Assembly: GCA_033720735.1 (NCBI GenBank)
Contig: JAWWBX010000172.1
Coordinates: forward strand, 1-9,157
Reading direction: 5' to 3'
Origin: B8-G4 sp033720735
GTDB taxonomy: Bacteria; Bacteroidota; Bacteroidia; Chitinophagales; Saprospiraceae
Length of the DNA: 9,157 nucleotides
In this document: positions 7,458 through 9,157 of the stretch, piece after piece
Layout of the letters: each line of letters starts with the position of its first letter
Position numbering within the stretch: the stretch's first letter is position 1
The notes under the pieces: model-generated
Told to the model about the DNA's origin: nothing
What the model saw: the letters and a program-made list of their open reading frames with translations, nothing else
Database searches by the model: none
Position numbers and translations under genes: made by a program

Positions 7458-7608
7458 CGTCAGTCATTTCAAGCAAAGAACGCGGAGGAGTCCGCAAAGT
7501 GCGCAAAGGCATTGATCATTGTTGATTGCTGATTGTTGATTGCTCATTGTTGATTATCGTCACTCATTTCACGCAAAGCACGCAGAGGAGTCCGCAAAGA
7601 GCGCAAAG
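7458..7608. repeat. Two 51-bp direct repeat blocks, 100 bp apart, built from 9-bp CGCAAAG words
   Basis: Block 7458-7508 and block 7558-7608 align without gaps and match at 46 of 51 positions. Each contains decayed 9-base units around CGCAAAG: 7493, 7502, 7572, 7593 and 7602 start exact copies, with AGCAAAG and CGCAGAG variants between. Similar CGCAAAG-rich intergenic repeats are, as I recall, common in Bacteroidota genomes. They are noncoding and their function is unknown. Confidence 0.85.
7517..7557. repeat. 14-bp tandem repeat, three copies
   Basis: Units are CATTGTTGATTGCT (7517-7530), GATTGTTGATTGCT (7531-7544) and CATTGTTGATTAT (7545-7557, one base short). A further related fragment, CATTGTTGAATG, starts at 7625, after the second 51-bp block. 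The array fills the space between the two blocks, so the whole block-plus-array looks like a partly duplicated composite. Confidence 0.85.
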
Positions 7609-7679
7609 AGCAACGATTATTATTCATTGTTGAATGTCGATTATGGCCCAAGCGAACTGACGGTCACTTGCAAACCATG

Positions 7680-7696
7680 TCTGGCATCTGGCGTCT
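7680..7696. repeat. 7-bp tandem repeat (TCTGGCR), about 2.4 copies
   Basis: TCTGGCA (7680-7686) is followed by TCTGGCG (7687-7693) and a partial TCT. It is very short and could be chance on its own, but it sits within a run of other microsatellite-like repeats. Confidence 0.5.
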
Positions 7697-7700
7697 AACA

Positions 7701-7748
7701 GAGTCACTGACGCACCGAGTCACTGACGCACAGACACACCGACGCACT
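7701..7748. repeat. 16-bp tandem repeat, three copies, reaching the mocA-like stop codon
   Basis: GAGTCACTGACGCACC (7701-7716) and GAGTCACTGACGCACA (7717-7732) differ only at the last base. A third, diverged copy at 7733-7748 (GACACACCGACGCACT) has three more changes. The third unit includes two bases of the TAG stop codon of the neighbouring minus-strand gene (7747-7749), so the array is directly fused to the coding end. Confidence 0.85.
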
Positions 7749-8313
7749 AGATCTGCCCCGGATGATCGATATCCCGCAAATCTGACACAAACACGGTGGT
7801 GACTGCATCATTTTGTCGAATGACGGCGCGCGCACCCACATCCCCTGCCAGGCTTTCAAGGTCCGCCCAGGTTGGTTGAGGAAAGATGGCCGGCACACCA
7901 GGTCCATCCGGGTAGCTGGCTGCGACGATGCAGGTCCCGTCATACGCCTCTCTGATACGCCTGAAATCCGCTCCGGTAATAAAGGGCTGGTCGGCAAGGG
8001 CCACAAGGATGCCTTCCGTTTCAGGCGCGTGCTGACGGATCCAGCCGAGACCGGTGCGGATCGAGCCCGCCATACCCTCATACCATTGTGGATTGTGGAT
8101 GCACGTGACGGCCAGATCCTCCAGGGTTCGCGCGATTTGCATTTGCACTGCACCGGTCACCACCACACAGGGACCGAGACCCGCCTCAAGGATATGGGTG
8201 ACAGTGTGTCGGATCATAGGAACGCCATTAATCAAAGCCAGCTGCTTTGCTGAACCAAAACGGATCGCACCTCCGGCGGCAAGAATGAGCGGTTTGATAC
8301 GCTGAGCAGGCAT
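7747..8313 (-). CDS. MocA-like nucleotidyltransferase (molybdenum cofactor cytidylyl-/guanylyltransferase family)
   Basis: A 188-residue protein of the MobA-like NTP transferase fold. It is closest to MocA, which transfers CMP to molybdopterin for xanthine-dehydrogenase-type enzymes. Visible motifs are the nucleotide-binding LILAAGGAIRFGSAKQL (9-25), WYEGMAGSIRTGL (77-89), the metal-binding LADQP (106-110), GVPAIF (139-144), LAGDVGARAVI (155-165) and the end motif DIDHP (181-185). The family usually has Ser or a small polar residue in the LAAGxSxRxG loop; here it is Ala16. The protein ends three residues after DIDHP, slightly shorter than many relatives. The ATG at 8313 gives the full N-terminal strand. 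No molybdenum hydroxylase or cofactor gene lies nearby, so CTP versus GTP use and the partner enzyme cannot be settled. A related sugar-nucleotide or unknown nucleotidyltransferase role remains possible. Confidence 0.85.
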   Translation of the reverse strand: MPAQRIKPLILAAGGAIRFGSAKQLALINGVPMIRHTVTHILEAGLGPCVVVTGAVQMQIARTLEDLAVTCIHNPQWYEGMAGSIRTGLGWIRQHAPETEGILVALADQPFITGADFRRIREAYDGTCIVAASYPDGPGVPAIFPQPTWADLESLAGDVGARAVIRQNDAVTTVFVSDLRDIDHPGQI

Positions 8314-8477
8314 ACCGGTCTAATATCGCGATTCACATCGACACCTGGCTCTCAGCAAACAGTCCCTCATGACCACACGCACCTGTTTCACCGATCTGAT
8401 CTCAACTTTATATCTTCAATCATGGTCATGACGTACACCTCTGAGGTGCATGTGAGAACCTGTCACCTTTACCAGCC
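8314..8477. other. Divergent intergenic region between the mocA-like and deiminase genes
   Basis: These 164 bases must hold the promoters of both flanking genes, which diverge. I see no good TAnnTTTG element with a TTG at the right spacing on either strand, and no Shine-Dalgarno sequence before either start. The only structure noted is the short palindrome at 8436-8448. Confidence 0.5.
8436..8448. promoter_or_regulatory. Short palindrome CACCTC-T-GAGGTG upstream of the deiminase gene
   Basis: Perfect 6-base arms surround one central base, 29 bases before the ATG at 8478. It could be an operator or sit in the 5' leader of the mRNA. A one-base centre argues against a stable RNA hairpin and favours a protein-binding site, if it is real. 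Confidence 0.25.
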
Positions 8478-9157
8478 ATGATGTACAGGTATCTATCGAT
8501 CCTCTTCTCCTTAAAAGTGTCAGCAGGCATATTCATCCTGCTCTCCGGTTGCGTGGATACAGACACTGACATCAACACGTTTAGCTTCCCTCCGGAATGG
8601 GCCGTGCAAGAAGCGGTATGGACCGATTTTGCTTCGGAACGTGTCTTCATCCCTAACCAGGGAGCAAAGCTGAAGATCATTGCAGCACTTTCCCGTCACA
8701 TCGCAACCAAAGTTGTATACGATAGCGACTCCCTGAAACAACTTGCCCTAAACGAGCTACCTCGTATGGAGGCCGACCTGGCTAACATCAGCTTTGTCAA
8801 AACATCATCACCGATGAACTGGATCAGAGATCCCGGCCCTATGTTCATCACGAACGGGAATCAGCTGAAGGTGCTCGATTTCGGATGGAATTGTTACGGC
8901 CATGCGTATGACTGTGACGGCGATCTGAGGGGCGAAGTTGACGTCGAGCTCGCTTACGGAATGGGCCTGGAAATCGAGCCTGTTGATCTTTTTCTGGAGG
9001 GTGGAGGTATTGAAGTCAGCAACAACACAATCATTGCTTATAAGGCGATGGCGAGTCAACGTAATCCGGATAAATCTATTGAGGACGTTAATCATATTTT
9101 ATTGCGCGCCCTTGGCAAGGATCAAATCATTTGGCTCGATGAATTTCCCCTTATTGA
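8478..9157 (+). CDS. Agmatine deiminase/peptidyl-arginine deiminase family lipoprotein, 3' end cut by window
   Basis: An open frame of 226 codons runs off the window. Residues 1-25 (from the first of two adjacent ATG codons) form a lipoprotein signal ending ILLSGC, so the protein is probably exported and lipid-anchored. After a short linker come family motifs: FPPEWAVQEAVWTDF (37-51, matching the PxEWxxxxAxW start of the domain), MNWIRDPGPMF (113-123, the WxRDxGP motif with the guanidine-binding Asp118), EGGGIEV (174-180), the RNP of the usual NPNRNP block (195-197) and IIWL (217-220). The family hydrolyses guanidino groups of agmatine or peptidyl-arginine. The His-x-Asp pair found after EGG in characterised enzymes reads Glu179-x-Ser181 here; the catalytic Cys lies beyond the window. 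Family members run about 340-370 residues, so roughly 60% is visible. Family membership is solid; activity and substrate are uncertain. Confidence 0.85.
   Translation, partial: MMYRYLSILFSLKVSAGIFILLSGCVDTDTDINTFSFPPEWAVQEAVWTDFASERVFIPNQGAKLKIIAALSRHIATKVVYDSDSLKQLALNELPRMEADLANISFVKTSSPMNWIRDPGPMFITNGNQLKVLDFGWNCYGHAYDCDGDLRGEVDVELAYGMGLEIEPVDLFLEGGGIEVSNNTIIAYKAMASQRNPDKSIEDVNHILLRALGKDQIIWLDEFPLI

Larger units (their letters stand above)
7337..7746. other. Gene-free intergenic region with promoter signals and a repeat mosaic
   Basis: About 410 bases between the tetR start and the mocA-like stop hold no convincing gene. The left part (7337-7440) is AT-rich and carries the tetR promoter candidates. 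The right part (7458-7748) is almost entirely short, imperfect tandem repeats of several periods, annotated separately. No tRNA-like or other recognisable structured RNA was seen. The composition is unlike coding sequence on either strand. Confidence 0.6.

Noticed and set aside
7458..7608. Possible CRISPR array
   Set aside because: There are only two repeat copies, at a spacing whose insert is itself a tandem repeat, with internal 9-bp periodicity and no cas genes. This is decayed tandem repeat sequence.
7704..8153. Minus-strand frame of 149 codons overlapping the mocA-like gene
   Set aside because: It uses another frame of the same strand; the 7747-8313 frame carries all nucleotidyltransferase motifs.
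8387..8417. Possible promoter for the deiminase gene around TATCTTC
   Set aside because: The -7 match is partial and there is no TTG at the right spacing, so it is not better than chance.
8426..8741. Two minus-strand open frames over the start of the deiminase gene
   Set aside because: They lack recognisable domains, while the plus-strand frame through the same bases has a lipoprotein signal and clear family motifs.
8808..9095. Minus-strand open frame of 95 codons
   Set aside because: It is antisense to the WIRDPGP and EGGG motifs of the deiminase gene and has no recognisable features.

Overview
The window looks like chromosomal DNA from a member of the Bacteroidota. Three things suggest this: the style of the TetR, TolC and RND proteins; the lack of recognisable Shine-Dalgarno sequences before most starts; and a TAnnTTTG-type promoter element before the first gene of the main operon. 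The class is not certain; a Saprospiria-like lineage is only a guess. I see no rRNA, tRNA, CRISPR array, insertion sequence or phage gene.

Most of the window (positions 75-7336) is one tightly packed minus-strand operon. In transcription order it encodes a TetR-family regulator (7336-6731), a TolC-type outer-membrane channel (6727-5345), a lipoprotein periplasmic adaptor (5338-4160), an RND inner-membrane pump (4173-721) and pyridoxamine 5'-phosphate oxidase PdxH (716-75). Gaps are 3 to 6 bases, and the adaptor and pump genes overlap by 14 bases. Regulator, channel, adaptor and pump form a complete self-regulated tripartite efflux system: the pump takes substrate from the inner membrane or periplasm, the adaptor bridges, and the channel releases it outside. 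A candidate TetR operator overlaps a candidate -7 promoter box directly before the GTG start of tetR. The metabolic gene pdxH at the end is probably co-transcribed by readthrough or shared regulation. A hairpin that resembles an interspersed repeat follows the operon.

Upstream of tetR, positions 7337-7746 hold no convincing gene. They contain a mosaic of short decayed tandem repeats (periods near 9, 14, 7 and 16 bases), including two related 51-base blocks exactly 100 bases apart. Next come a minus-strand MocA-like nucleotidyltransferase gene (8313-7747), a 164-base divergent intergenic region, and the start of a plus-strand agmatine deiminase/peptidyl-arginine deiminase-family gene (8478 to beyond 9157), which has a lipoprotein signal and is cut by the window end.

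I did not find a clearly undescribed biological system. The points most worth checking are the promoter/operator overlap with a nearly leaderless GTG start, the two extra hydrophobic segments in the pump, the exported deiminase with an altered His-x-Asp motif, and the repeat mosaic.
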